Shown here piece after piece: positions 1 through 9,439 of a stretch of 64,000 bases of DNA (position 1 is its first letter; each line of letters begins with the position of its first letter). The notes under the pieces were generated by a model. The model saw only the letters and a program-made list of their open reading frames with translations, was not told where the DNA came from and ran no database searches. This stretch comes from Papaver somniferum (taxonomy: Eukaryota > Streptophyta > Magnoliopsida > Ranunculales > Papaveraceae). The stretch covers positions 141,629,112-141,693,111 of the forward strand of contig NC_039359.1 in the NCBI RefSeq assembly GCF_003573695.1, given 5' to 3'. The translations under genes were made by a program, and so were the position numbers.

Positions 1-240
1 TAGTTCGTAGAAGAGAGGGATTTTAGGATTATATAGATAAATTGGAAGAACCGCATAAAGTTGGCCAACTGAAACAATGATTCTATCATTATCCCATTGG
101 TCAATCGAAAACCATTCTGGTCCAATTGCAGAAGTGGCTTCAGATCCCTGAGGGACTGATAATGTGAAACCCCTACGCCTAAAATCATCTTTCAATCTAT
201 CGAATTCTTTGAGATTTTTCCAACCGGCTTTAAGAACCAT
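1..240 (-). CDS. Antisense ORF (aORF) of a Tat-lineage Ty3/gypsy element, N-terminal part, runs off the left edge
   Basis: An uninterrupted minus-strand frame of 80 codons starts with ATG at 240 and leaves the window still open. Its protein (beginning MVLKAGWKNLKEF) resembles the start of the antisense ORF at 17348. Both have a short helical beginning, a sentence of the type W-x-I/S-D-x-W-x-x-D-x-x-I/M-I-V-x-x-G-Q-L, and then an LPIYLYNPKIPLF / LSFPLYNPSNPIF block. That block is the region usually annotated in plants as 'putative gypsy-type transposon' protein. The function of these proteins is unknown. The ORF points away from the adjacent 3' LTR and is antisense to the element's own gag-pol, as in Tat/Retand-type elements. 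A TATA-like box lies about 220 bp upstream and the leader between is pyrimidine-rich on the coding strand. Only this fragment is visible, so integrity of the rest cannot be judged. Confidence 0.6.
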   Translation of the reverse strand, partial: MVLKAGWKNLKEFDRLKDDFRRRGFTLSVPQGSEATSAIGPEWFSIDQWDNDRIIVSVGQLYAVLPIYLYNPKIPLFYEL

Positions 241-462
241 TTTTAGAATGGGGATGTAATCGAGATAATCAAGACAACGGGAAGAACGATTGAAGAAGAA
301 TATGAAGAAAAGTGATTAACGAGAAGAAGATGAACAACAGCAGTAGAAGAAAGTTACGGAGAAAAATGAATAGCAATAGTAACAGAGAACGAAAGTTGCA
401 GAGAAAAATAAAGAAGAAAGTAAAAAGAAAAAAGAAGAAGACGTGTAGCAGTAAATAAAAGA

Positions 463-469
463 TTTTATA
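463..469 (-). promoter_or_regulatory. TATA-like box upstream of the left-edge aORF
   Basis: TATAAAA on the minus strand, about 220 bp before the ATG at 240 and outside the presumed LTR. The stretch between box and ATG is rich in TTC/TCT on the coding strand, as plant 5' leaders often are. Equivalent boxes precede the aORFs at 17348 and 29904. Confidence 0.4.
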
Positions 470-574
470 CCAGTTCCCGAGACATCTCTTCCCATCAGCA
501 TTAATTGAGAATGGACGGATAAGAAGAGGAGGTTATCAGGGACGTGTCTGATGATGAATGGTGAAGAAAACACG

Positions 575-1181
575 TGTGGCTTATCATGTCGAGAACTCGG
601 AAAAAGATTAACTGATAGGAATACGAAAAGATGAACGAGTGCGGAAAAATAAATCAGAATTTCTCATACCGCTCTCTTTACCAAAAGAACGATATGAGAA
701 GAGGCAAAACGTGGGTACAAAACACCGCACACTCGTTTAGTATGCGAAGTAACTCCTTAAGTGATAAGCGAATACGATCGCATACAACATATTCAAGATG
801 ACGAACCAGATGACTTCACCTAATCACGAGTAAAGTGTGAAGATTTGTGCGGCAATAAAAAAACCGTGCAACAATGGTAAATCCCTATGCGACAGTGACG
901 CACGTCAGATCCGAAATAAGGGACTTTATTAGTTTTCCTCCACTATGTAAACTCCTATATAAGGAGTCGAGCGTCTTTGTAAAAGAGAGAGATCTTTTTA
1001 GAGAGCTTAGACAAGAAATTTAGTAGAGGAAAAGATTATTTGCTTACCAAGTTAGGATTTTCTCATATCTTTGTACTTGTTCTAAGATTTTAATAAAAGT
1101 TCTTGAGATTCTTATGATGATTACTTAGATTTGTCTATAGATTTTATTAAGGGTGTAGTTGTGAGATTTCTCGCAACTACA
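575..1181 (+). mobile_element. 3' LTR of the left-edge Tat-lineage element
   Basis: The right end is fixed by homology: from 1182 the sequence continues as the 5' UTR of the CHUP1-like gene (compare 5489 onward), so the LTR ends in ...AACTACA at 1181 and GTAGT (1182-1186) would be the TSD. The left end is an estimate, placed at TGTGGC after a purine-rich run (GGTGAAGAAAACACG) that can serve as polypurine tract; the sister elements have AAGAAAAGG-type tracts. A TATA box (TATATAAGG, 956-964) followed by leader-like sequence fits a U3-R-U5 layout in + orientation. The last 28 bp form a hairpin with arms GTAGTTG/CAACTAC. The rest of the element lies outside the window. Confidence 0.55.
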
Positions 1182-1790
1182 GTAGTGACAACATATTCCG
1201 ATCACACTTCCATACTCAACTACTTTCTTCCATGCATGTGTCAACCAACCACAACACACAGAAACCATTAACAATTACGGAAAATGGGTTAATTGTCCAA
1301 ATATATTTAAAACATGGTTCAAATGGACGAGTAAAAATTTGTATGGGTGAAATGGACACCAAAAAAACAGCCAGAATGAAACTGGATTCATCCTGGCTTA
1401 AACATAGAAAAGAGCGAGGATGAAACTGGTTGCATCCTGATGTAAATTAAAAATAAGAAAAAGTATTTGAAAATGGATAGGATGAAACTGTTTACATCTA
1501 AATGTCCATTTAAACAGTATCAAAATCTAAATGTCCTTTCCACCCAGAAATTATTGATTTTGGTCTTTTTAACCAATTTTGTGTAACAATTATTATTACC
1601 AAATTGACTTCATTTTTTTCTCAGTATTTTCATTCATTCATTTATATAGTTCTTCTTCACAGATAAGATTTGGGTTATTCTTGTGGTTGTAAAATGGTGA
1701 ATTATGGAGATTGAGGAGAGGAAATTTGGTTTGATACTTTGATGTTTGATATAAGACCTTTGTTAGTGAAACTAGGGGTTGCATAGATGA
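1182..1790 (+). pseudogene. Truncated duplicate of the 5' UTR and first exon of the CHUP1-like gene
   Basis: This stretch aligns with 5489-5840, the leader and first coding exon of the CHUP1-family gene. Shared landmarks are ACAACATATTC, TCAACCAACCACAA, the ATTCATTCATTTA run, AAAATGGTGA just before the start, and the codons for M-(D/E)-I-E-E-R-K-F-G. The start equivalent is ATG at 1704, but the frame stops after 12 codons and the bases for KMMKDKKD are missing. Similarity ends after the codons for KLGVA; no later exon follows. A 307-bp transposon interrupts the leader (1278-1584) and a Tat LTR truncates it on the left. It is therefore a dead partial duplication about 4 kb upstream of the intact gene. 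Confidence 0.75.
1278..1584. mobile_element. Miniature hAT-like transposon (307 bp) inside the pseudogene
   Basis: Flanked by a perfect 8-bp duplication AACAATTA (1270-1277 and 1585-1592). The intact paralog has an uninterrupted AACAATTA at the matching place in its leader (about 5587-5600), which is an empty site. The ends are imperfect inverted repeats: GGAAAATGGGTTAATTG at the left against ACAAAATTGGTTAAAAAG read inward from the right. The inside carries short repeats of the GGATGAAACTG...CATCCTG type and no ORF. The 8-bp TSD points to hAT. Confidence 0.7.
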
Positions 1791-3439
1791 TTAAGGTCTC
1801 TTCTGTATATAGTGGCGGCCATCACAGTGCTTAGTGCTTACTCTCATAACCCAAACTTCACCCAAGAAAACTAACGAGTCTAAACTTCGATCATTAATTG
1901 CCTACTCGTATTAAACTCTATATCTCTGATTCCTTATGTACCACATACTACATATATATTGATTCAACCATTATTAAATGCCTACTATAACTTCAATCGC
2001 CATGGTTTGCTGTTCATGTGGCTCAACTCTGGCTCAAGAACGTATTCGTTGTAGGTCCACTTTAATTCTGGAAGCATGGAATTGAATGGTTGTTTCAGAA
2101 GACAAGTGTTTTAATATTCCAGGGTTTGGTTAGTTGTGAAGCATTACTCTACTGCTCGTGTCGTGTTCCACAGCTTCCTCTTTTTAACATGCCAAATTTC
2201 TGCACGATATCACCTTCTTGTTGGAAAATGAAGGGTCGGAAACACGACACGAGCAAGACTTAAGGTGGTGGTATCTTTATGACTGCTGTTTAAATTGCTC
2301 GTGTTTCCGACCCTTCATTTTTCCGACGGTTTGCGTTCATCTCTCAGGAACTTGTTGCTCGGAGATAATTAGAGTGTCCATGTGACCGAAATGCACGTTC
2401 TACCATAGTTGGTTTCATAGTATAAACTATTATTGAAAGTACAAACAGTCAAGGCACACAGTATCAGGTAAACCGTTTGTACATTTCTATGTTGATCTCT
2501 TGCCGGAAATAGTAAATAAATCCCAATTGTATACTTAAGCAATCGTGTACACATTTATTTTTTTTGGTTCATGTTTAATTGTCACTAATTATTTATACAG
2601 TAAGAATTGACCAATGAATGAGATTAGTGGGTGGGTGTTGTAATTATCCTACTTGTACTAACTCATGTGAGGGTTCATGTTCCTCATCAATGAGCAGTTT
2701 AGTCATCTACGACTGGTGTTATTCTCTTATTAAGTTATTAAGATTCGGATCCAGATTTCTTGAAATTTAAATCGATAAATGATGAGGTTATAACTTATAA
2801 TGCGAAAACTATACAAAATTTTGGTGAGAGTATGATGCACAATGAGAAAATTACTGTCCAAAATATTTAGCTTCCAATTACTGGTGACAGAATTTTTTTT
2901 TTCTTTTTTAATCGGTCAAATAGAAATTTCATTAAAAAAAGACACTTAAGAGTATAATAATAGTAATGTGCACACGACATTTTGACAGAACTTCCATTTT
3001 GCTTCATGTATGAATAGATATGCTTTTGCAAGAAGAAATTATGGGACAAGTTCTTTTACTATAATAATAGTAATGTGCACACGACATTTACACAATATTT
3101 ACATGTCGATGGAGGACGTGGTCATCTGAAAGCTACCCATACTTCCTAACGCTAAATTACATTCTTTTCAATGAAATTAAATTCTGTTTTGCTGATTTCA
3201 TTCAATATAGCTAGTGTTGAAATTAAAGTTTCAAATTTTTGCCCAAAACTTCTTATGAAAAGCTGGTTATCTTAAGGTCTACCTCTTGTATTCGACTTTG
3301 GAAGTTTAAGACCAGCTGGTTATTCATTTTTTCTAACTCAAGCTGACTCATATGATTCAATATATTTGATTTGATTTATTACATCCAACTCAAAACTGAG
3401 CAAAGAAAATATACCAGTGTCAAATGTTTTCAAGTCAGA
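1791..3439. other. Intergenic stretch without recognised gene
   Basis: AT-rich, no convincing coding frame on either strand. It contains a long imperfect hairpin (2223-2324, listed separately) and a short near-direct repeat, ATAATAGTAATGTGCACACG, seen at about 2955 and 3063. A T-rich and an A-rich run flank a short spacer at 2888-2940, resembling the 3' end of a retroposed sequence. Confidence 0.5.
2223..2324. repeat. Inverted repeat, about 30-bp arms with a 38-nt loop
   Basis: Left arm 2223-2256 contains GAAGGGTCGGAAACACGA followed by CACGAGCAA. Right arm 2295-2324 contains TTGCTCGTGTTTCCGACC followed by CTTCATTTTTCC. They pair almost completely apart from four extra bases in the left arm and one T. 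A related motif (GCTCGTGTCGTGTTCC) appears singly at about 2154. The transcript could fold on either strand. Confidence 0.7.
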
Positions 3440-4137
3440 CCCCTAGTTAGTAAGTTCGCGAATGTTTCGCGAATCATTCGCGAATTTTTCCGTATCACGA
3501 ATTTTACCGTCTTATTCGCGTACGTTTGCAACTCCGAACCCAAGTCGCGTATTATGTGGCATTCCCGGATTATTCGCGAACCGTTCACGAATTTTACGTA
3601 TTCCGAATGATACGTCCGCTTAATTCGCCATAAATTCTTTAGCTTTTACTTTTCAAAGACTCCACTTTTTGGGCTTTATTGCCTTCCGAGCATACACGAC
3701 CGAATATTAGACGTGTTGTAATTTTTACGAAACAAAAACGACTGAAGAGATTTGAAGGTGAAGGTGAGAGAGATCTCAAACTCACTAACCAAGCATCTAA
3801 ACCACCATACGACGTCCTCTTGGATAACTAATGTTGTATATATTATTAATATCATCATATTAAGTTTATTTTTTCTTTAAATAACTCACACATATGCATA
3901 AAAATTGGTCTATGACCTTATAAATACAAATTATTTGTTATATATAGATACCGAATTTTCAGAACCGAACTCACATTTATAAATCGAATTATACACGTAC
4001 GTATGCCGTTCCGAATTACTGACGAATCACGTCCCGTTGACCGAATTTTGGACCGAATCTGGATTTTACAAAACCGTATAATACTCGTACGTTTGCCGTT
4101 CCGTACGTTTGCCGAATCCCGAATTACTAACTAGGGG
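3440..4137. mobile_element. Non-autonomous DNA transposon, 698 bp, TIR CCCCTAGTTAGTAA
   Basis: Perfect 14-bp terminal inverted repeats: CCCCTAGTTAGTAA at 3440-3453 and TTACTAACTAGGGG at 4124-4137. The flanks AGTCAGAC (3433-3440) and ACTCAGAC (4138-4145) look like an 8-bp TSD with one mismatch, although the exact boundary shares a C. The ends are packed with short palindromes of the ATTCGCGAAT and CCGAATTAC type (3455-3620, 3960-4125). There is no transposase ORF. The superfamily is uncertain; hAT or Mutator-like are possible. Confidence 0.65.
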
Positions 4138-4208
4138 ACTCAGACCTCAAGTCAAGCATTAGGAAAAATGAATAAACAAAAAGGATCTGCAATGATTCTG
4201 GTTGAGTT

Positions 4209-5019
4209 CAGAGGCGGAGCCGGTGTATAGCAAGGGTGTGTAATTGCACAACCTTTCAAACTGGCTCCCAAGCCTAAAATTTCAAGAATTTAGGGCTCCC
4301 AAGCCCGTTTTTGTTTTTTTGCACAACTAAAGATATTTTGTATTAGGATATTCCATAACCGTTTTTATTTTTATTGGGGCGTCAAACTCCAATAGAGGGG
4401 CTTCACTTGGATTCTTAATGTCCAAAAAAATGGTTATGAGATATCCTAACACATATACAAAATGTCTAGATTATCCTTTAACTAGAAGTGATTTTACGTC
4501 CAGATTTGGATTAATTCCAACCGAAGAATTTTATTTGCATGTAATTTTGCGTTCAGGTTTGGATTAGTTCCAACCGTAGAAGCTCATTTTACATCCAGGT
4601 TTCTTTTAATTCCAACCGTAGAATCCGATTTTACGTCCAATTTTCTTTTAATTCCAACCGTAGAAGTGATTTTACGTCCAGGTTTGGATTATTTCCAACC
4701 GTAGAAGTGATTTTACGTCCAGGTTTGGATTAATTCCGACCGTAGAAGTTTATTTTACGATAAGTTTTTCTTCCCACAAAAATTTTGTCCCAGAATTCAC
4801 CAAGTATACAACAAAATTCATTAATTTAATTTTTATCTAATTAAATTAAATTAAAATTAACTAAATAAAGGTTGTTTAATCATTATAAAATTATTGAGAT
4901 AAGGAGTTTTTGATATTACTTATGGGTGACCCGTTTTTGTCCTATTAGGTGACGCCGTTGTAATGGAATGTGACGCCTCAATAGTAGCCTTCTTAGTTAA
5001 ATTTCTGGCTCTGCCCCTG
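4209..5019. mobile_element. Non-autonomous hAT-type element (811 bp) with internal tandem repeats
   Basis: The ends CAGAGGCGGAGCC (4209) and GGCTCTGCCCCTG (ending 5019) are inverted repeats of the CAGGGGCGGAGCC type common in plant hAT MITEs. They are flanked by GTTGAGTT (4201-4208) and GCTGAGTT (5020-5027), an 8-bp TSD with one change. At 4480-4760 lie about six degenerate units built on TTTTACGTCCAGGTTTGG and ATTCCAACCGTAGAAG. An inverted, more diverged relative lies at 56630-57320. No ORF. Confidence 0.75.
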
Positions 5020-5273
5020 GCTGAGTTAGGCATCAAGTCAGGTTCAAATTAACAAAAACGATCTGCAATGATTCTGACCGAGTCAGATCCAACCATGCAA
5101 ATTGCAAATCTCCGAGTGATCTCGTGGGCAGAAGAAAAATGAAAAGAAAAAATAAAATTAATTGAACAAATTGTTGTCACGTGATTCATCTGATTTTGAT
5201 CTCCCATCTCTGAGTCAGACGACACCCTCGACCTACTTTCGCTGGCGTATCTGAGAACAGGAATAGAAAACAG

Positions 5274-5283
5274 TATATATAAA
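5274..5283 (+). promoter_or_regulatory. TATA box of the CHUP1-like gene
   Basis: TATATATAAA, about 460 bp upstream of the start codon. Transcription would start near 5305-5315, giving a leader of about 430 nt. The leader holds two short upstream ORFs: ATG at 5562 (nine codons) and ATG at 5731 (six codons), the second overlapping the main start codon in another frame. The second ATG is conserved in the pseudogene copy (1694). Confidence 0.5.
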
Positions 5284-5740
5284 GTCTGTAATGACAAAAT
5301 AAATACTCAACCTCTGTCTTGTCTTGTCTTCTTTTTCTCTTATTCTAAACATTTGGAGGGAAGAAGAAGAAGAATCAAACTCATCCAAAAACAACCCCCG
5401 CTTTAAACGGACGACCAGGTTTTCTCACAAACCAAACTCATCCAAAAATAATCAAGATTTTGATTATCTTAATTATTTTTCTGTTGTAGTAACAACATAT
5501 TCTGATCAAAGTCATTATCGTCTTCATCTTAATTTCAGTTCCATACGCAACTACTTCTTCTATGTCAACCAACCACAAACAGAGAAATTAACAATTATTA
5601 CCAGATTGACTCTAATTTTGCTCTCCCTTCTTCTTCTCTGTATATTTCTCTGTGATTTCATTCATTCATTTAATCCAAATATTCACACAGATCAAGTCTG
5701 GGTTATACTGCAACTTATTGTGATTGGAAAATGGTGAGTC

Positions 5741-8496
5741 ATGGATATTGAGGAGAGGAAATTTGGGTTGATTTTTAAAATGATGAAAGATAAGAAAGAT
5801 ATTAGACCTCTGTTGGTGAAACTAGGGGTTGCATTTGCTTTGTCTTTTGCTGGATTTGTATATTCTCAATTCAAAATCAGAAGATTGAATCAATCAATTA
5901 CCCCTCCACCTTCACCATCTGCTTCTTCTTCTTCAGGTTTCAATTTTTGCTTCTTCTCTTTTTTCAGTTTTTTCTTTTGATTTTTAATGGTGGTGGGATA
6001 TGGTTTTTCTGATAAATTGTTTTTGTAATTTTGTATTCAGGCATGGTAGGTAAGATCAATGTTGGGGGTAAAGTAGGGGAGCTTCGATCTCTTCCGGCTA
6101 CGCCTTCCTCCGGTGATGTTTCCGTTGCACATGAAATGGTAATTTGCTGCTTCTGTAGATTTAATGAAGTTTTTCTCATACAATGAGTCTAATTATTGTG
6201 CTTTAAAGGTGGAAAGTTGATCATGAATGTTGCCGGTTGTAATCGGTAATTGTTTCATTCAATTGTGTTGCCCAATTGAACTTAGACACAGACTTGAGGC
6301 TTAATTTCACTTTCCTTGCAAAATTTCTTGTTTGGCAGCTGCATATGCTTGCTAGGCATAAAACATGTTTTCCACCCTGCATTATGCTTCGATATGGCTT
6401 TCTTTTGCTTTCTGCTTTTAATATTCTTCTGCATTCTTCAATTTTGTTCTATATTTTCTTTAAGATCTGTACAGTACAAGATTATGAATGAATTAAACCG
6501 TTATGGTACGGTTTAGTGAATTGCGTAGTTCTGAATTTTATCTGCCTGAAACATCTAGCATTCGTGCATTCAGCTAATAGGGACATGATAATATGTACTA
6601 ATGTTGTTGGTGCTTCTAAGGCATTGTGAATTACGGAAATATTTGTGTCTGACGAAGAATGGTTTTTATTGCAGGAAGATGCATCACACCAGAAGGTAAT
6701 AACCACAGAAAATACTACTACAGTTGGCGTATCTCCAAAGAGTACAAATAGCAAACATTTGGGGGAAGAAGAAGGATACTTGTTGCCAGAATTCAATGAC
6801 ATTGTGCACAAGGATTTTGAAGTCCCAAGAAACAACAGCAACGGGGTTTCGCCGAGGAAAGAAGTGGATTCGCCAACGTACAAAAGACTAGCAGAGAGGG
6901 AAACGGACCAAGAGCTCATAAACTTGAGAAACATGGTCAGAGTCCTTAGAGAAAGGGAGAGAAATCTTGAAATACAACTACTTGAATATTATGGTCTTAA
7001 AGAACAGGAAACCGCGGTGATGGAGCTTCAAAACCGATTGAAGATTAACACAATGGAGGCTAAGCTATTTACACTCAAGATTGAGTCATTGCAAGGAGAT
7101 AATCAAAGGTTGGAGGCACAAGTAGCTGATTATTCAAGAGTTTTGGCTGAACTTGAAGCTGCAAGAGGAAAGATAAAGATGTTGAAGCGGAAAATTAGGT
7201 CCGATGGTGAGCATAATAAAGAAGAACTGTGTTCACTTAAGCAAAAGGTTGCAAACTTGCAAGATCAAGAATATAGGGCTGTTTGGAATGATCCAGAATT
7301 GCAAAAGAAGTTGCAGCGTCTAAAAGAGTTGGAGGAAGAAGCACCTGAACTCCGGAGAGCAAATTTTAGACTGCAACGTGAAAATGCAGACTTGGAAAGA
7401 AGGCTAGAGTCCACCCAAATTCTGGCCGAGTCAGTGTTGGAGGTCCCAGAGGTAATTCATTTCATAATGTGAAAACTTCACTTGCACTGACTTTTGTCTT
7501 GCAAACTAAACTTACTCTTACACTCCATTTGAGCACATAATCACCTTGTGTGGTTTTCATTTGCAGACCGAAGAATTGAAGGAGACAAACCATCGTTTGA
7601 GAGAACAAAATGAAGGATTAGCGAAGGAAATTGAACGACTCCAAGCAAATCGATGTGCTGATGTAGAGGAGCTAGTCTATTTAAGGTGGTTGAATGCGTG
7701 CTTACGGTATGAACTAAGAAATTATCAGGTCACACCAGGTAAAACAGTAGCAAGAGACCTAAGCAAAACGTTGAGCCCCAGATCAGAAGCCAAAGCCAAG
7801 CAGTTGATTCTTGAATATGCAAATTCAGAGGGACTCGGGGATAAATCCATTGGACTAATGGACTTTGATTTTGAATACTGGTCATCTTCTCAAGACTCAA
7901 ACCTCACAGAATCCTGTGACTTTGATGATTCTTCAGTAGATCTTTCTGCCACAAAATCACACACTTCATCCAAATCAAAATTCATTTCGAAACTAAAGAA
8001 ATTAGTTCATGGGAAGCACCGACATGGACAACACCGTGATTCATCAGCTGAGAGAAACTCTACAAGCTACACTGCCTCCGCGAGACGAGAATCTGTTTCA
8101 GCAAGTTCATATGATGAAATGGTGGGAACATATTCTTGTAGTACCTCAAGCCATTCAGCAACAAATGTTGATGCAAAAACAGACGAGAGTGGGACTAAAA
8201 CCTCGCCGCTGTCTCAGAGTACAATGAGATCTTCCTTGGACATGCAAAGGTTACGGACACTAAGCTTAGATGACGTAAGGGAACTCCGGAGAAGAAATAG
8301 TGATGTTGGACCTTCCTATACGTCAAAAAGAATGGTTTTGAGAACCGAAAATTCTCCTTTGCAGGAAAATATGTTGGATGAAGAAGATGCAGATGGTATT
8401 GAGAAGCTAGAATTGATCAAATTTGCAGAAGCTTTAAAAGATTCTAGTGGAAACTCAACCCCACGCAAAAGAGCTGCATCCTATACCTCATTTTGA
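5741..8496 (+). CDS. CHUP1-family coiled-coil protein (short form, AR791-like)
   Basis: Four exons, 5741-5936, 6041-6138, 6675-7451 and 7567-8496, all with GT-AG introns and matching phases, give 666 residues. Residues about 25-45 (RPLLVKLGVAFALSFAGFVYS) are a hydrophobic N-terminal anchor like the one placing CHUP1 on the chloroplast envelope. Residues about 130-415 form a long coiled coil containing the family signatures ELINLRNMVRVLRERE, IQLLEYYGLKEQE, and then YLRWLNACLRYELRNY, which is highly conserved in CHUP1 proteins. The C-terminal part is serine-rich and has a FAEALKDSSG block. CHUP1 positions chloroplasts through actin; this protein stops where CHUP1 would continue into its proline-rich and C-terminal actin-regulating domain. 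It therefore resembles the shorter relatives such as Arabidopsis AR791 (from memory). The family call is firm; chloroplast targeting and the actin role are inference. Confidence 0.88.
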
Positions 8497-8640
8497 TTCA
8501 CAAGTGTATTTTAAATCACACGCATATCGTAATATGGTTTGCGATTAGTAGTATATATTCAGAATTTTGTTCTTACCCCAATTGCTCGTCTTATATTTCT
8601 TTGACAGCATGTGGGTTGTAATTGTAAATCAATAGAGCTT

Positions 8641-8859
8641 TTAGATTTGCAGATATAAGTAAATTTTGTTTTTTAAATGTGCAAATGGGCCGCTATGGCA
8701 GGAGATCGACTTACTTTGTTTTTTTCCAGCTTCGCCACTGTGAAAGAGAGTACTGTTGTTCTTCATAGGTGCTCTTCCTCCTTCAACTTCACTGCTACGA
8801 GAGATTGTTATGATGATCATCATGATGAGGAAAATGAACACCTTTCTATTTGTCTCCAT
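8641..8859 (-). CDS. Possible small secreted peptide precursor (72 aa)
   Basis: The frame starts with ATG at 8859 and encodes a basic N-terminus (METNRK), a strongly hydrophobic run (VFIFLIMMIIITIS) and a polar tail with a single cysteine (SISCHSGPFAHLKNK), which is the layout of a plant signalling-peptide precursor. Cleavage would fall near SRSSEVEGG. I do not recognise the family: the tail matches none of the CLE, IDA, PIP, CEP, RGF or PSK motifs I know. It lies tail-to-tail with the CHUP1-like gene, its end about 145 bp beyond that gene's stop. The overlapping plus-strand frame at 8677 has no such features. It could be chance, or the first exon of a longer gene. Confidence 0.4.
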   Translation of the reverse strand: METNRKVFIFLIMMIIITISRSSEVEGGRAPMKNNSTLFHSGEAGKKQSKSISCHSGPFAHLKNKIYLYLQI

Positions 8860-8871
8860 TTGAACTTCTAG

Positions 8872-9430
8872 TCTTCTTTAATTTCTTTGATGAATACTAT
8901 AAAGAACTTTGATCTCACTTCCACTCTCTCTTATCTTCTCTTACTACTGCTTATTTCTTGACATTGCTCACACCATTCCCCTCCTTTTTGTAGGCGTCAT
9001 TTTGAATTATGAAAAAATGGTGATGTAATAAGAAGCATGGGTATTCATTAGTTTGGTGGTACTACACATACAAAGCTTTGATAAGAAATTTGAAGGTATT
9101 TAGTAACTTTGGTTGCTTGATAGTGCTTCACAATTTTCGTTTAGTTTCAATCTTATGAGATAGAAAAGGAAGTGGCCGGGAAACAAAAGGGAGCGGGCAA
9201 CACGTCAGTTTCTTATGGTACGACAAAAGATGGAGAGGGGGTTGACAAGGCGCCACATGTCCAGGGTAATGCTTTAAACAATAAACAACGATATTATTAA
9301 ATTAAATAACGATATTATTGGGCCCAATCCGGGTCAGTCGGGTTCCCTATCATGTGCTCCTGGGTTTGGGCTTGAGAATGGTAGCCAACATAATTCACAA
9401 TCCTCTCTTAGAGTTACAACCAGAGAAGAC
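8872..9430. other. Intergenic stretch without recognised feature
   Basis: No coding frame or repeat boundary stands out. It could hold the promoter of the minus-strand peptide ORF. A pyrimidine-rich segment at 8910-8950 reads as a purine-rich leader on the minus strand. Confidence 0.4.
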
Positions 9431-9439
9431 TTAGGGGAA

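Noticed and set aside
5324..5737. 137-codon plus-strand open frame before the CHUP1-like gene
   Set aside because: It has no ATG start, lies in the leader downstream of the TATA box and includes no recognisable domain.
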